From DATJHM01 sp035493895 (GTDB taxonomy: Bacteria > Chloroflexota > Ktedonobacteria > Ktedonobacterales > Ktedonobacteraceae), in contig DATJHM010000151.1 in the NCBI GenBank assembly GCA_035493895.1, positions 1 to 51,060 of the forward strand: a stretch of DNA of 51,060 bases, given 5' to 3'. Shown piece by piece: positions 51,043 to 51,060 of this stretch. Both the position numbers and the translations under genes were made by a program. A model generated the notes under the pieces. That model was given only the letters and a program-made list of their open reading frames with translations, was not told the DNA's origin and made no database searches. Numbering within the stretch: position 1 is the first letter of the stretch; each line of letters starts with the position of its first letter.

Positions 51043-51060
51043 ACGCTGGAATTGTTTGTT

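Overview
The window most likely comes from a Ktedonobacteria-type member of the Chloroflexota. This rests on gene content, not on a database match: two serine/threonine kinases that carry an N-terminal zinc ribbon and C-terminal WD40 repeats, several zinc-ribbon and FHA proteins, a KGG-repeat stress protein, and an MmyB-like regulator, all among ordinary bacterial housekeeping genes with good Shine-Dalgarno sites. I see no rRNA, tRNA, CRISPR array, insertion sequence or clear prophage, so this is chromosomal sequence with one gene (32587-33501) that looks foreign.

Layout. Positions 1-5240 hold a KAS III-type condensing enzyme, a zinc-ribbon protein with a Gly/Arg-rich tail, a metallo-beta-lactamase-fold hydrolase, a membrane protein with two FHA domains and a small hypothetical protein. 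Positions 5268-9782 hold DNA polymerase X (with PHP exonuclease), ribosomal protein L25/Ctc, a GT4 glycosyltransferase and a PPOX-fold flavoprotein. Positions 10093-13000 hold the KGG-repeat protein behind a strong promoter, then on the minus strand a sigma factor, a CheY-like receiver and plsX, the last two overlapping by 4 nt. Positions 13663-15932 hold a 44-residue membrane ORF and a GH15 glucoamylase-like enzyme. Positions 16119-24415 hold the paired kinases, an acyl-CoA dehydrogenase, an OmpR-type response regulator without a kinase beside it, a degenerate GGDEF/MshEN-like protein and an excisionase-type HTH protein. Positions 24600-28881 hold a membrane protein, an HTH/GAF regulator, a methyltransferase and a small conserved-looking protein. 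Positions 29719-33501 hold an orphan MalK/UgpC-type ABC ATPase, argF and the foreign-looking coiled-coil protein.

Positions 33595-42074 form one metabolic unit. A minus-strand run, long-chain acyl-CoA ligase > acyl-CoA dehydrogenase > thiolase > FadN-type 3-hydroxyacyl-CoA dehydrogenase/enoyl-CoA hydratase, supplies a complete beta-oxidation cycle. Divergent to it lies an XRE regulator with an MmyB-like ligand-binding domain, a fold known to hold a fatty acid in a Chloroflexus homologue. A perfect 11-bp palindrome sits at the predicted start of the fad transcript. I propose this as a fatty-acid-sensing switch.

Positions 42416-51042 hold a zinc-ribbon/FHA protein, an untranslated-looking segment with a strong promoter and a 13-codon ORF, a small membrane protein, an APC amino-acid permease, an epimerase-like protein and valS. 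valS is preceded by a complete T-box leader (promoter, specifier loop with a GUC valine codon, T-box motif and terminator), so valyl-tRNA synthetase is probably controlled by uncharged tRNA-Val.

Recurring themes are phospho-signalling (kinases plus FHA readers), fatty-acid metabolism (KAS III, PlsX, two acyl-CoA dehydrogenases, the fad operon) and unusually well-formed RNA structures around genes. All function calls are by reading motifs; no search was run.
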